This document shows, one piece after another, positions 19,220 to 29,677 of a DNA stretch of 64,000 bases. Source of the DNA: an uncultured Prochlorococcus sp. (lineage in GTDB: Bacteria; Cyanobacteriota; Cyanobacteriia; PCC-6307; Cyanobiaceae); contig CACGIB010000001.1 of the NCBI GenBank assembly GCA_902573045.1, positions 1 to 64,000 of the forward strand, given 5' to 3'. Both the position numbers and the translations under genes were made by a program. Numbering within the stretch: the first letter of the stretch is position 1; each line of letters opens with the position of its first letter. The notes under the pieces were generated by a model. That model had not been told where the DNA came from, did no database searches, and saw only the letters and a list, made by a program, of their open reading frames with translations.

Positions 19220-19756
19220 TCATTTATTTTGAAGATAATTGTCAGGTCCAATATTTGATAACTTACTATTTTTAGTTCTTACCTGTGAATGTAGATTTTC
19301 TCTGAATTCTTTCAAATTTTTCTTTATAGATTCATCAAATAAACTGATCATCTCTATTGCCAATAATCCAGCATTCTGACCTCCATTAATTGCAACTGTT
19401 GCAACTGGAACTCCAGCGGGCATTTGAACGATTGATAAAAGAGAGTCAATCCCCTTAAGTGTCTTACTCTCTACTGGTACGCCAATTACAGGAATGCAAG
19501 TTATGGATGCCAGCATTCCTGGAAGATGAGCAGCACCCCCAGCACCGGCAATTATTACTTTTATGTTTTCTAATTCTGCATTTTTTGCATATTCCATCAT
19601 TTCAATAGGTGTTCGATGTGCAGAAAGTATAGAAACTTCAGTTTTTATTCCAAATTCTCTTAAAATATCAATAGCTGGTTTCAATGTTTTTAGATCTGAA
19701 TCACTACCCATTACGACAGCAATTTTATAAATATCTTTAGAATTCAATTCTGACAA
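19220..19756 (-). CDS. purE: N5-carboxyaminoimidazole ribonucleotide mutase
   Basis: A 178-residue class I PurE of the purine pathway. Motifs VVMGSDSDLKTL near residue 14, SAHRTP and the glycine-rich IAGAGGAAHLPGM are present. The start is TTG 19756 by default. Downstream of the core is a polar tail of about 20 residues. It is divergent from chlM with an 88-bp intergenic region. Confidence 0.93.
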   Translation of the reverse strand: MSELNSKDIYKIAVVMGSDSDLKTLKPAIDILREFGIKTEVSILSAHRTPIEMMEYAKNAELENIKVIIAGAGGAAHLPGMLASITCIPVIGVPVESKTLKGIDSLLSIVQMPAGVPVATVAINGGQNAGLLAIEMISLFDESIKKNLKEFRENLHSQVRTKNSKLSNIGPDNYLQNK

Positions 19757-19844
19757 AATAACAAATCAATTCTTTCCTATAATGGCGTGCAATTAATTTG
19801 GCGCCAGTTAGTTAGTATAAAAAAATAAATTTTCATAGAATATT

Positions 19845-20546
19845 ATGACGTCAAATAAGATTATCGAAAAAAGTGAAGTAAGAGAGTATTTTAATAATAC
19901 TGGCTTTGAAAGATGGAATAAAATTTATAGCAAATCCGATGAAATTAATACAGTTCAGAAAAATATTAGGAAAGGACATCAAAAAACTGTAGATGATGTA
20001 GTCTCATACATCAAAAATTATCCTGACCTAACAAAAAAAAGTTATTGTGATGCGGGCTGCGGTGTAGGAAGTCTTTCCATACCTTTATTAAGACTCGGTA
20101 TAAAAGAACTACAGGTGAGCGATATTTCTTCTGAAATGATTAAAGAAACAAAAAAACGCATTCATGAATTAGGTTTGAGTCAAGGTAAGATTAAATATGA
20201 AGTCTGTGATCTGGAAAAATTAAAAGGGTTATTTGATGTTGTAGTTTGTTTGGATGTGTTTATTCATTATCCTCAACCAGTTGCAGAAGAAATGGTTCAA
20301 CATCTATGCGATTTAAGCAAAGAAAAACTAATCGTTAGCTTTGCTCCTTATACTCCAGTTCTCGCTGTTCTAAAAAATATTGGAAAATTATTTCCTGGGC
20401 CAAGTAAAACTACAAGGGCTTATACATTGAAAGAAAAGGGTATTATTAATGCTGCTAAAGAAAGAGGATTTAAAGTTGTTAAAAAGAAATTAAATCAAGC
20501 TCCTTTTTATTTTTCAAAACTTATTGAATTCGAAAAAATTAAATAA
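19845..20546 (+). CDS. chlM: Magnesium-protoporphyrin IX methyltransferase
   Basis: A 233-residue SAM-dependent methyltransferase of chlorophyll biosynthesis, methylating the propionate of Mg-protoporphyrin IX. The N-terminus has EYFNNTGFERWNKIYS, characteristic of ChlM/BchM; the SAM site is CDAGCGVGSLSIPL near residue 66; LDVFIHYPQP lies near residue 139. The C-terminal segment (FYFSKLIEF) also matches ChlM. It ends one base before the stop of the convergent response regulator gene. Confidence 0.95.
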   Translation: MTSNKIIEKSEVREYFNNTGFERWNKIYSKSDEINTVQKNIRKGHQKTVDDVVSYIKNYPDLTKKSYCDAGCGVGSLSIPLLRLGIKELQVSDISSEMIKETKKRIHELGLSQGKIKYEVCDLEKLKGLFDVVVCLDVFIHYPQPVAEEMVQHLCDLSKEKLIVSFAPYTPVLAVLKNIGKLFPGPSKTTRAYTLKEKGIINAAKERGFKVVKKKLNQAPFYFSKLIEFEKIK

Positions 20547-20547
20547 T

Positions 20548-21276
20548 CTATTTTACTAAATGATTTTCGAGTGCATAACGAACTAATTCGGTTCGACTAG
20601 ATGTACCTGTCTTGATAAAAAGTCTACTTACATATTTTTCAACATTTCTAATAGATGTTTCAAGCTGTCTTGCAATTTCCTTGTTCATCAGTCCCTCTGC
20701 TACAAGTTGAAGTACGCTTGCTTCTCTTGGAGTAAAACTAGGAAGATTCATCTTATTTTCTGAATTAGTCGGATTTTGGTCTGTGAGCATAGATTTTATT
20801 TCAGTAATTTGCTTCGCCATTTTGCTCACATCAATATCTGCGAATCGTGCTGCTTCTTTTAGTAAACGTTCTTGTCTATTAATTACATTTTTAACTCTTG
20901 CAGCTAATTCATCGGGGTCGAAAGGTTTGGAAATATAATCATCAACTCCTGCAAGATAACCTTCTGTTCGGTCTAGGGTCATTCCTTTTGCAGTTAGAAA
21001 AATAACTGGAGTTCCCCCTAATTTTTCATCCTCTCTAATTTTTTCTAATAAAGTATAACCGTTAGCTCGTGGCATCATAATATCGCTAATTATCAAATCA
21101 GGGAAAATTGTTTGAGCTTTTTCCCAACCATCTTCTCCATCAACTGCAATAAATATTTCAAAGCCTTCATCTTCTAGAAATGTTTTAACAGCTGTTCTTA
21201 AACCAGGCTCATCATCAACTAATAAAATTCTTGATTTTCTTAATGGTTCATTATTAATTTGATTAATTTCATTCAT
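20548..21276 (-). CDS. NarL/FixJ-family response regulator, possibly Ycf29-like
   Basis: A 242-residue two-domain regulator. The receiver domain has the acidic pair Asp21-Asp22, the phospho-acceptor Asp65 in LIISDIMMPRANGY, threonine in VIFLTAKG and lysine in DYISKPFDPDEL. A linker of about 60 residues leads to a LuxR helix-turn-helix: FTPREASVLQLVAEGLMNKEIA, then RNVEKYVSRLFIKTGT. The architecture matches cyanobacterial and plastid Ycf29, but I cannot distinguish orthologues within the NarL group. No histidine kinase is adjacent. It is convergent with chlM and divergent from a cysteine desulfurase gene. Confidence 0.88.
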   Translation of the reverse strand: MNEINQINNEPLRKSRILLVDDEPGLRTAVKTFLEDEGFEIFIAVDGEDGWEKAQTIFPDLIISDIMMPRANGYTLLEKIREDEKLGGTPVIFLTAKGMTLDRTEGYLAGVDDYISKPFDPDELAARVKNVINRQERLLKEAARFADIDVSKMAKQITEIKSMLTDQNPTNSENKMNLPSFTPREASVLQLVAEGLMNKEIARQLETSIRNVEKYVSRLFIKTGTSSRTELVRYALENHLVK

Positions 21277-21334
21277 TTTTTAAATTCTTGAATTTGATTT
21301 TCTAGTAATAATGAGAATTTTATATACTAAATAA

Positions 21335-22480
21335 ATGCTATCAACTCCTATACTACTAGACTACCAATCTTCAACTCCTTGCTCTAAAGATGTTGTTGAT
21401 TCTATGAAACCTTTTTGGAGTGAGATATTTTTTAATCCTTCAAGCAAATCTAATTTGGCGGGTATCAACGCAAGCGCTATATTGGAAGCCTCAAGAGAAA
21501 AAATAGAACAAAATTTATTTCTTCATAATAAAAAGATTATTTTTACGAGTGGAGCAACAGAATCTAATAATCTAGCTTTATTAGGTTTTGCAAGAAATTA
21601 TCACAATAAAACAGGGAATTATGGACATATTATTACCTTAAAAACGGAGCATAAAGCCGTACTGGAGCCACTAAACCAACTAAAAAAAGAGGGATTTGTG
21701 GTTACAGAAATTAATCCGGAAAGAGATGGCTTAATTTCAGAAGAAAAATTCAAAAAAAATATAAGAGAAGATACATTTCTGGTGAGTGTTATGTTGGCAA
21801 ATAACGAAATAGGAGTTATCCAGCCTGTAGAGAATATTTCAAAGATATGTAAATCGCGAGGAATAACTTTTCACTCTGATTTTGCACAATGTTTAGGTTA
21901 TATCGAGTTAGACAATCTTTTATCAGATGTAAATATGATAACGATGAGTTCTCACAAAATATATGGTCCAAAAGGGATAGGACTTCTTTTGATTGATGAA
22001 GAAATGAATCTTGAGCCTTTAATTGTTGGAGGAGGTCAGGAATATGGTCTCAGGTCTGGTACATTACCTCTTCCTTTAGTAGTTGGCTTTGCTAAAGCAA
22101 TAGAGATAGCAGTTTTTAATCAAAAAAATAATGCTGAGAAATTACTTTTGTATAGAAATACCCTTTTAGAGGGTTTGTTAGAAAATAATTCTGGTTTATT
22201 AATTAATGGCTCCATAGAAAAAAGATTACCTCACAATTTAAATTTGACTGTATTGGATTTAAACGGAGCAAAGTTTCATAAACTTTTAAAATCTAAAATA
22301 ATTTGTTCTAGTGGATCTGCATGTAGTAATGGTGAACCATCTCATGTTTTACTAGCCTTAGGTAGATCTTTTAAAGAAGCAGAATCTTCAATAAGGTTAA
22401 GTATTGGATTAAGCACTAATTCAAAAGATATAAAACAAGCAATTCATATTCTTACAAATACGATCAGATCATTACGCTAG
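21335..22480 (+). CDS. Cysteine desulfurase (NifS/IscS-type)
   Basis: A 381-residue class V aminotransferase. The PLP lysine lies in MSSHKIYGPKGIGLL, the catalytic cysteine in SSGSACSNGEPSHVLLALG, and the N-terminal YLDYQSSTP-like motif appears as LLDYQSSTPCSKDV. The SGSACS loop places it in group I (NifS/IscS) rather than SufS. It supplies persulfide sulfur for Fe-S clusters or thiolated tRNA. Its 3' end converges on rsmH. Confidence 0.92.
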   Translation: MLSTPILLDYQSSTPCSKDVVDSMKPFWSEIFFNPSSKSNLAGINASAILEASREKIEQNLFLHNKKIIFTSGATESNNLALLGFARNYHNKTGNYGHIITLKTEHKAVLEPLNQLKKEGFVVTEINPERDGLISEEKFKKNIREDTFLVSVMLANNEIGVIQPVENISKICKSRGITFHSDFAQCLGYIELDNLLSDVNMITMSSHKIYGPKGIGLLLIDEEMNLEPLIVGGGQEYGLRSGTLPLPLVVGFAKAIEIAVFNQKNNAEKLLLYRNTLLEGLLENNSGLLINGSIEKRLPHNLNLTVLDLNGAKFHKLLKSKIICSSGSACSNGEPSHVLLALGRSFKEAESSIRLSIGLSTNSKDIKQAIHILTNTIRSLR

Positions 22481-22493
22481 AAATTATTGGCTC

Positions 22494-23396
22494 TTATTTT
22501 AATTGAGCAATTCTTAATTTTCCACTTCTAGCTCTTTTATTGAGTTCGACTTCTTGTTCGGAAGGAGTTATTGGCTTTTTTGTCAGGTTTTTTAGTCTTT
22601 GATCATTTTTAAAAGAATTTTTAACTAACCTATCCTCCAGGGAATGAAAACTAATAATAGAAATAATACCTCCTGGCAAAATCCATTCAGGGACAACTTG
22701 CAAAAATTTTTCTAATACTTCAATTTCTTTATTGACAGCAATTCTTAGTGCTTGAAATGTTCTTGTTGCTGGGTGTATTTTTTTATATCTTTGTTTTGGT
22801 GGAAAGCAGCCTGCAATAGAATAGGCTAATTCTTTTGTCCCAGAATATTTCCCATTTTCCTTCAAATCCATTTTTATTTTCCTAGCAATCTTTCTTGATA
22901 ATCTCTCTTCTCCATATTTATAAATTAGGTTTGCTAGATCTTTTTCATTTAAAGCCTCAATTAATTTCTCTGCATCAACCTCAAGAAAAGGATTCATGCG
23001 CATATCAAGCGGACCATCTTTTTGGAAACTAAATCCTCTTTTAGGGTCATCAATTTGGTTGCTATTTACTCCAAGATCTGCAATCACAAAAGAAACTTTT
23101 TCTTTTGGCATAAAATCCGCAAAATTTGTAGCCCTAATATCAAGCCTATTTTTAAATTCATCAAGTTTTTTTGATGCTGATTTTCTTGCGAATGGATCTT
23201 GATCAAGTCCAATTATATTTAAATCCGAATATTTTCTCAATAAATGATAAGAGTGCCCGCCTCCGCCTAAAGTTGCGTCTATTCCTTTAAGTTGGTTGTT
23301 ATGGATTAATGGGTAATGCTCTAATGAGGCCATAATCTCATCTGTCATAACTGATTTATGATTGAAAAAAGATGAATCAGATAGGTCAGTTTGCAT
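22494..23396 (-). CDS. rsmH: 16S rRNA m4C1402 methyltransferase
   Basis: A 300-residue RsmH (MraW) that N4-methylates C1402 in the ribosomal P site. Motifs include NHKSVMTDEI, DATLGGGGHSYHLL with the SAM site, IGLDQDPFA, FSFQKDGPLDMRMN and ISIISFHSLEDRLVKN. Length is normal. In many bacteria it heads the dcw cluster, but here it is alone, divergent from ndhH with a 38-bp gap. Confidence 0.95.
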   Translation of the reverse strand: MQTDLSDSSFFNHKSVMTDEIMASLEHYPLIHNNQLKGIDATLGGGGHSYHLLRKYSDLNIIGLDQDPFARKSASKKLDEFKNRLDIRATNFADFMPKEKVSFVIADLGVNSNQIDDPKRGFSFQKDGPLDMRMNPFLEVDAEKLIEALNEKDLANLIYKYGEERLSRKIARKIKMDLKENGKYSGTKELAYSIAGCFPPKQRYKKIHPATRTFQALRIAVNKEIEVLEKFLQVVPEWILPGGIISIISFHSLEDRLVKNSFKNDQRLKNLTKKPITPSEQEVELNKRARSGKLRIAQLK

Positions 23397-23434
23397 AACT
23401 TTCGACTAAGATTTATTTAGAAGTTAAATTTCGA

Positions 23435-24622
23435 ATGGCTCAGCTAGAGACTAGAACAGAACCAATGGTGGTCAATTTTGGCCCTCACCATCCCTCAATG
23501 CATGGGGTTTTAAGGTTAGTTGTAACTCTTGATGGTGAGAATGTCATTGATTGTGAGCCAGTAATTGGATATTTACATAGAGGAATGGAAAAGATAGCTG
23601 AAAATAGGACAAATGTAATGTATGTCCCTTATGTAAGCAGAATGGATTATGCAGCAGGAATGTTTTATGAAGCTATTGTAGTAAATGCTCCTGAAAGATT
23701 AGCTAATATTCCAGTTCCTAAAAGGGCTAGTTACATCAGAGTTCTAATGCTAGAACTCAATCGTATTGCTAATCATCTGTTGTGGCTCGGTCCCTTTTTA
23801 GCAGACGTCGGAGCTCAAACTCCATTTTTCTATATTTTTAGAGAAAGAGAAATGATATATGATCTCTGGGAAGCTGCTACTGGACAGAGGCTGATAAATA
23901 ATAATTTCTTTAGGATAGGTGGTGTCGCATGTGATCTTCCATACGGATGGTTAGAAAAATGTATAGACTTTTGTGATTGGTTTGGACCTAAGATTGATGA
24001 ATATGAAAAATTAATTACAAATAATCCAATTTTTAGAAAAAGAATTGAAGGTCTGGGAACAATACAAAGAGACCAGGCAATTAATTGGTCTTTGTCTGGC
24101 CCAATGCTTAGAGCTTCTGGAGTCTCCTGGGATTTAAGGAAAGTCGATAGTTATGAATGTTATGACGATTTTGATTGGCAGATTGCTTCAGAAAAAGAAG
24201 GAGATTGTTATGCGAGATATCGAGTGAGAGTAGAAGAGATGAGACAATCACTAAGCATCATTCGCCAAGCCTGTCAAATGATTCCAGGAGGTCCAACAGA
24301 AAATTTGGAAGCTCAAAGAATGGCGACTGAAGATAAGAAAAGTGAAATATTTGGTATGGACTATCAATATGTAGCTAAGAAGGTTGCTCCAACTTTTAAA
24401 ATTCCTAATGGAGAATTGTATACAAGATTAGAGTCCGGGAAAGGAGAAATAGGTGTATTTATTCAGGGAAATAATGAAGTTACCCCATGGAGATTTAAAA
24501 TCAGAGCAGCTGATTTAAATAATCTGCAAATATTGCCTCATATTCTTAAAGGTGCCAAAATCGCCGATATTATGGCAATTCTTGGCTCAATAGATGTCAT
24601 TATGGGATCTGTTGATAGATAA
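23435..24622 (+). CDS. ndhH: NAD(P)H-quinone oxidoreductase subunit H (49 kDa)
   Basis: A 395-residue NuoD/NdhH subunit of the peripheral arm of NDH-1, close to the quinone site. It shows [14 protein letters not shown] at the N-terminus, [27 protein letters not shown] and a C-terminal [12 protein letters not shown]. All match cyanobacterial NdhH. The following hotdog thioesterase gene starts 10 bp downstream on the same strand, so the two are probably co-transcribed. Confidence 0.96.
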   Translation: MAQLETRTEPMVVNFGPHHPSMHGVLRLVVTLDGENVIDCEPVIGYLHRGMEKIAENRTNVMYVPYVSRMDYAAGMFYEAIVVNAPERLANIPVPKRASYIRVLMLELNRIANHLLWLGPFLADVGAQTPFFYIFREREMIYDLWEAATGQRLINNNFFRIGGVACDLPYGWLEKCIDFCDWFGPKIDEYEKLITNNPIFRKRIEGLGTIQRDQAINWSLSGPMLRASGVSWDLRKVDSYECYDDFDWQIASEKEGDCYARYRVRVEEMRQSLSIIRQACQMIPGGPTENLEAQRMATEDKKSEIFGMDYQYVAKKVAPTFKIPNGELYTRLESGKGEIGVFIQGNNEVTPWRFKIRAADLNNLQILPHILKGAKIADIMAILGSIDVIMGSVDR

Positions 24623-24631
24623 GTTCTTTAA

Positions 24632-25084
<453 letters not shown>

Positions 25085-25088
25085 ATTA

Positions 25089-26288
25089 TTATTTTTTAAA
25101 TTTATAGTTTATTTTTTCTGAACTGGTATTTTTTTTAATAATCCACTTTTCAGGTTTTTCATGTTTAGGCCAACTTTGAGAAAATTTTTTTAATAAATTT
25201 AATGAATTTTCAATATTTTTATGATTTGTATTTTCTTTATATTCCACAATTATTTTAATTTTATTTCCCCATAATTTGTTAGATACTTTCGCAATATTGA
25301 ATTTATTAATTGGGATATTTTCTTTCATAATGAAATCATTTAATCTAGATTCAATTACTTCAGGGAATACAACTTCTCCTCCTGAATTAAAGGCATTATC
25401 ACTTCTTCCAACAAATTTTAAATAGTAAGAATTATTGATTTGCTTAATTTCACCTAAATCACTTGTTTGCCACCACCCATTTTTATTTTTGAAATTTTCA
25501 GTTTTTAAAGAATCTATTATTTCGATTCCAATTCTGGCTGATTTTATTTCGATTAATCCTTGTGGGTTAATTCTTATTTTTGTATCAGGTAGTATTTCTC
25601 CAACATTTTTAAAACCCATTAAGAATTCTTTTGGTTTTAAACTAGTAACCATTGCTGCTGTTTCAGTTGAGCCGTAACAAGGTGCTAATTTTATTTTTTC
25701 TTTTATACATTGTTCTGCAGTTTCGTCTGAAATTGAAGCTCCACCTACCCAAATTAGATCAAAAATTTTTAGCCAACTAATTCCATCTTTTTGAGCTAAA
25801 AGTCTTTGTAATTGGGTAGGTACTAATGATGTAATCAAGTGTTTTTTGCTTTTTTTAAATTTAATTGTGAAAAGTAAAAGTTCTCGAGTTTTTTTTATCA
25901 AATTCGGAGAAATATTAATACAATCACATCCCCAAGTTTGACTTCTAAAAATTGGCATTAATCCACTTATATGGTTCAGGGGTAAAGTATTTAAAATTAA
26001 GCAGTTTTGTAATTCAAATCCTTGCTCTATTAGCCATTGACCTGATGTAGTTGCAGATAATTTAAGATTATTTAAATGGTGAAAACATTGTCTCGGTTTT
26101 CCAGAACTCCCACTACTGTTTAAGATAATTGCTGGCCCATTTTCAGTAATTGAATCTAATACATCTTTTTCTTCATAAAATTTGTTTTTTACATAAATAA
26201 TTTTATTATCTCTAATTTTTTCAATAATTTTTTCTACAGATTGAGTTTCGTTATTTTCAACTTCAATAGTATGAATTTTATTTTTCAT
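25089..26288 (-). CDS. menE: O-succinylbenzoate-CoA ligase
   Basis: An AMP-forming acyl-CoA synthetase of 399 residues from ATG 26288. That start overlaps the menC stop as ATGA, so I prefer it to the in-frame ATG at 26300. Motifs are LNSSGSSGKPRQCFH (the adenylate phosphate loop), APCYGSTETAAMV and the late FVGRSDNAFNSGGE hinge with a C-terminal lysine-rich end. It is shorter than typical acyl-CoA ligases (about 450-550), a usual feature of marine cyanobacterial MenE. It activates o-succinylbenzoate in phylloquinone synthesis and is the last gene of the leftward menA-menC-menE run. Confidence 0.9.
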   Translation of the reverse strand: MKNKIHTIEVENNETQSVEKIIEKIRDNKIIYVKNKFYEEKDVLDSITENGPAIILNSSGSSGKPRQCFHHLNNLKLSATTSGQWLIEQGFELQNCLILNTLPLNHISGLMPIFRSQTWGCDCINISPNLIKKTRELLLFTIKFKKSKKHLITSLVPTQLQRLLAQKDGISWLKIFDLIWVGGASISDETAEQCIKEKIKLAPCYGSTETAAMVTSLKPKEFLMGFKNVGEILPDTKIRINPQGLIEIKSARIGIEIIDSLKTENFKNKNGWWQTSDLGEIKQINNSYYLKFVGRSDNAFNSGGEVVFPEVIESRLNDFIMKENIPINKFNIAKVSNKLWGNKIKIIVEYKENTNHKNIENSLNLLKKFSQSWPKHEKPEKWIIKKNTSSEKINYKFKK

Positions 26289-27250
26289 AGTTGATCCCAT
26301 ATCGTTTTTGCTTCATTTAAAAATAGAAACGAATTAGGGAATTTATTCATTGCTAAACCAGGAACTTTTGGCGTTGGTCCTTGTAATTGTAGAGAAGATA
26401 AATGATGGAGCCATCTCTTTCCTATTCCAGTTTCAAATGAGGTACTTATAGATATTAAAGCTTTTTTATTTTCTAATTCTCTTAAAAGCTTAACTGGATT
26501 ATTTTCTTGAGAAGGCCTTCTAATTTGCCAACCCTTCCACTCATCAATCAATGTTGGAAATTTTAAAAGTGATTCGTCTAAAGCTATTGGAATTTTTTTG
26601 TTTAGTTCTATCAGTCCATCAATATCATCAACACAGAGAGGTTGTTCTAACCAATCTATATTTTTATTATCTTTCAAAATATCAGCCCATCTATTAGCTA
26701 TCTCTCTTCCCCAAGAACCATTAGCATCTATTCTTAACTTAATATTATTACCTATTTTGCTTAATATTTCTTCTAATTTTGCTTCTTCCTCATGGTTATT
26801 TTTTAGTGCTACTTTCCATTTTAAGGTTAATGATTTTCCAATATCACAATGTCTTTTTTTAATATCATTTAGATCTGAAACTACATTTTCATGATTTAAC
26901 AATATTGCTGTTTTACCAATTTCATCAAAGTAGTAGTTTTCTTTAAAAATTATTTTTCCATTTATCTCAGCTAATGCAGAATTTATTGCAGATTGAATGC
27001 ATGGGTGAAAAATATTTATTTGCTCAGATAAATTAAATTCCTCTATATACTCAGGGATCATATCTAGTTGTTTCGCACACTTTTTTAAGTCTTTTTTATG
27101 TAGCGGTGAAACTTCTCCAAACCCTATTTTTTTATCATTACTTATTAATTTAATTATCCAACCCGATTTTGTATGGTAATTGGTTTTAGAATTTTCTACT
27201 TTGGCCGATAACTTAAAGCTATAAGATTTTTTTTGAAATATTAAGTTCAT
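26285..27250 (-). CDS. menC: O-succinylbenzoate synthase
   Basis: A 321-residue enolase-superfamily enzyme that dehydrates SHCHC to o-succinylbenzoate. The catalytic lysine pair lies in LTLKWKV, and the metal ligands are in RIDANGSW, WLEQPL and ALDESLL, with the usual spacing of Asp, Glu, Asp on successive barrel strands. Its start overlaps the menA stop by ATGA and its stop overlaps the menE start in the same way, which indicates translational coupling of the three genes. Confidence 0.92.
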   Translation of the reverse strand: MNLIFQKKSYSFKLSAKVENSKTNYHTKSGWIIKLISNDKKIGFGEVSPLHKKDLKKCAKQLDMIPEYIEEFNLSEQINIFHPCIQSAINSALAEINGKIIFKENYYFDEIGKTAILLNHENVVSDLNDIKKRHCDIGKSLTLKWKVALKNNHEEEAKLEEILSKIGNNIKLRIDANGSWGREIANRWADILKDNKNIDWLEQPLCVDDIDGLIELNKKIPIALDESLLKFPTLIDEWKGWQIRRPSQENNPVKLLRELENKKALISISTSFETGIGKRWLHHLSSLQLQGPTPKVPGLAMNKFPNSFLFLNEAKTIWDQL

Positions 27251-28164
27251 TTATTTAGCAAGTAATTAAATATTAATCCTGTGATTAAACCAATTCCATT
27301 AAGAGTTTGAAATTTTATTGCGATGAATTTGCAATTTTTTATTGCAGAAGGTTTTGCATACGAAGATTTTAATAAATTTATAAGTCTTGTTGCTTGAGGG
27401 AAACTAAGCAAATAAAGGATGCAAAAAACTGGAATAAATCCATAAACTATTGTGAAAAGTTGAAAAATATATATTGTAAAAATTATCCAAGGCACAAATT
27501 GAGAACCTTTTTTTGCCCCTAAGCGAACTAAAGGTGAATTTTTCCCATGCTTTTTATCTTCAGAAATTTGATGAAAATGAGAACAAAATAACACAAGAGT
27601 TGTTGCCAAGGACGGTCCTGAACCAAGTAATAAAGAAACTTTCCATGGAATATCTTCGAAGTAAATATTAGACGGATTTAACGCAATTAAGACTGCAGAG
27701 TACGCAAAAGGTCCAAATGCAAGCCAGCATAATGGTTCTCCTAAACCTTGATAGCCTAATCTAAAAGGAGGACCTTGATATAAATATCCTAAGAAGCAGC
27801 AAGCTGCCACCAAAATAAAAATGTTTATACTTGTTGATACTGAAATAATTAAAATTATTAATAAACCAATAACTAAAGATGTATATGCAATAAATGAAAT
27901 TATTTTTTTATTTTTTACAAGATTTATAATTGAATGGAATTTAAATTCATCGATTCCTGTTTCTGCGTCGTATAAATCATTAGTTAGATTTTCCCAAAGT
28001 AATATCAAAATTGCAGCTAAAGTAAATAAAATTAAATTATAAATTTTTACCTCTTCATATTGATTGAGCAAGTAAGCCCCTGTTATTAAAACTGGAAGTA
28101 TGGCCACGGAATAAAGAGGCCATTTTATTGCTTTTTTCCATAATTTTTTTTTATCATCGTCCAT
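27247..28164 (-). CDS. menA: 1,4-dihydroxy-2-naphthoate phytyltransferase
   Basis: A UbiA-family membrane prenyltransferase with about nine hydrophobic segments, 305 residues from ATG 28164; a GTG at 28176 would add four. The first aspartate-rich motif is NDLYDAETGIDEF, and the second is seen around HQISEDKKHGKNS. It attaches the phytyl chain to DHNA in phylloquinone (vitamin K1) synthesis for photosystem I. It is first gene of the men run and divergent from menF across about 100 bp. Confidence 0.92.
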   Translation of the reverse strand: MDDDKKKLWKKAIKWPLYSVAILPVLITGAYLLNQYEEVKIYNLILFTLAAILILLWENLTNDLYDAETGIDEFKFHSIINLVKNKKIISFIAYTSLVIGLLIILIISVSTSINIFILVAACCFLGYLYQGPPFRLGYQGLGEPLCWLAFGPFAYSAVLIALNPSNIYFEDIPWKVSLLLGSGPSLATTLVLFCSHFHQISEDKKHGKNSPLVRLGAKKGSQFVPWIIFTIYIFQLFTIVYGFIPVFCILYLLSFPQATRLINLLKSSYAKPSAIKNCKFIAIKFQTLNGIGLITGLIFNYLLNK

Positions 28165-28264
28165 TTTAATTAACACGCAAAATTAGATAATTATTGGATG
28201 TAGTTTATAAATTGAGTTACATTTTTTACTTTATTGCATCATTTTTAGTTATTTTCAATAAGTA

Positions 28265-29677
28265 ATGAAAAATGATTTAAACTTAACAGATTTGTTAAAA
28301 GATGTATTTTCCTCTTTCGATAAGAAAGTTGAAAATTCTGGATTAGTAAGTATTTGTGTTGAGATTCCTTCTATTGATTTATTTCAAGTTTATGAATTGT
28401 TAATAAATCAATATCCGTTTTCTTCTTTTTGGGAGGAATCTGATGGCATTTCATATATAGCTTTCGAGAAGTGTAAATATGTTACTCTGGATGGCCCAAA
28501 AAGATTTGAGGTAGCAAAAGAGTTTAATTCTGAGAATTTTAAAAATTTAATTAACTTAACTAATGAATCGCATAATTCTGCACTTTCAAAAATAATTTAT
28601 TTATTTTCTTTCTCTGAAAATTTGAATAATAAGAATTTACCTTCAGATATCCCTAGTTTGGAAGCAATTTTGCCAAAAATATTAATTACTAAAAGTGGCA
28701 AGAATTGCTGGTTAAGAATCAATGGTCATGTTGAAGGTAAATCATCATTAAGAACATTAATTGAAGAAATATGGACAATTAGAAATCAAGTTATTAATTC
28801 TGGCTCAGAATTAATAAAATCATCTGGCTTAAAAACTAGTTTTGATCCCCCTTTTATTGATGATTTCTCACGCTCCTTAGAAACTTCTAAAACAAACATG
28901 AAAAAAGTAGTAAATAGAGGAATTCAATTAGTAGAGAAAGATATCCTCGAAAAGATAGTTTTAGCGAATAGGATTAAAATAAAACTTAAAAATAAATTAG
29001 ATTTATTAGAAATTTTAAAAAGATTTAAAAAGAAGCAACCAAATACATGTAGATACGTTTGGAAAAGGAATAGTAAGGATATTTTGTTTGGAGCATCTCC
29101 AGAAAAATTATTTTCTTTCTCTAAACCTAATTTAACTTTAGAGGCTCTTGCTGGAACTATCTCTACTAATTCAAATTTTAAGAAACTCCTAAAAAGTACT
29201 AAAGACTTAAAGGAACATAATTATGTAATACAACATTTGATTAAATCTTTAGAAGTTTCAAAAATAACAAACTTTAAAAAAAGTGATATCAAGGTAAATT
29301 CATTTGGAGATATTTCTCATTTGCAAACACTCATTTTCTCTAAAGTTGAAAATATTTGTCCTTTTGAATTGCTTAAAAACTTACATCCATCTCCAGCTGT
29401 TTGTGGATACCCAAAAAATGCAGCATTGGATTGGATAAACACTCTTGAGTCTTTTCCTAGAGGAAATTATGCTTCTCCAATGGGTTGGGTTGATTCATCA
29501 GGCAATGCTTCATTTCTTTTGGCAATAAGAGGCGCAAGATGTATTGAAGAAAATATTGAATTTACTGCAGGTTCAGGTATAGTTTCTGGCTCCGTTTTAG
29601 AGAAAGAAATAGATGAGATTAAATTAAAATTTGAATCTATAGTAAAACAGATATTTTGCGCTAAAAACCCTAGATAA
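28265..29677 (+). CDS. menF: Isochorismate synthase
   Basis: A 470-residue chorismate-binding enzyme. The C-terminal catalytic domain includes [50 protein letters not shown] and [19 protein letters not shown]. These are the isochorismate synthase pattern rather than TrpE or PabB. It makes isochorismate, the first step toward phylloquinone. It is divergent from menA-menC-menE. menD, menB and menH are not in this window. Confidence 0.92.
   Translation: MKNDLNLTDLLKDVFSSFDKKVENSGLVSICVEIPSIDLFQVYELLINQYPFSSFWEESDGISYIAFEKCKYVTLDGPKRFEVAKEFNSENFKNLINLTNESHNSALSKIIYLFSFSENLNNKNLPSDIPSLEAILPKILITKSGKNCWLRINGHVEGKSSLRTLIEEIWTIRNQVINSGSELIKSSGLKTSFDPPFIDDFSRSLETSKTNMKKVVNRGIQLVEKDILEKIVLANRIKIKLKNKLDLLEILKRFKKKQPNTCRYVWKRNSKDILFGASPEKLFSFSKPNLTLEALAGTISTNSNFKKLLKSTKDLKEHNYVIQHLIKSLEVSKITNFKKSDIKVNSFGDISHLQTLIFSKVENICPFELLKNLHPSPAVCGYPKNAALDWINTLESFPRGNYASPMGWVDSSGNASFLLAIRGARCIEENIEFTAGSGIVSGSVLEKEIDEIKLKFESIVKQIFCAKNPR

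Noticed and set aside
19799..19806. TGGCGCCA palindrome between purE and chlM
   Set aside because: Only 8 bp, with no flanking symmetry or known matching operator, so not strong enough to call.
20591..20596. GTTCGA as a possible tRNA T-loop
   Set aside because: It lies inside the response regulator gene and no cloverleaf can be built around it; no tRNA was found elsewhere in the window.
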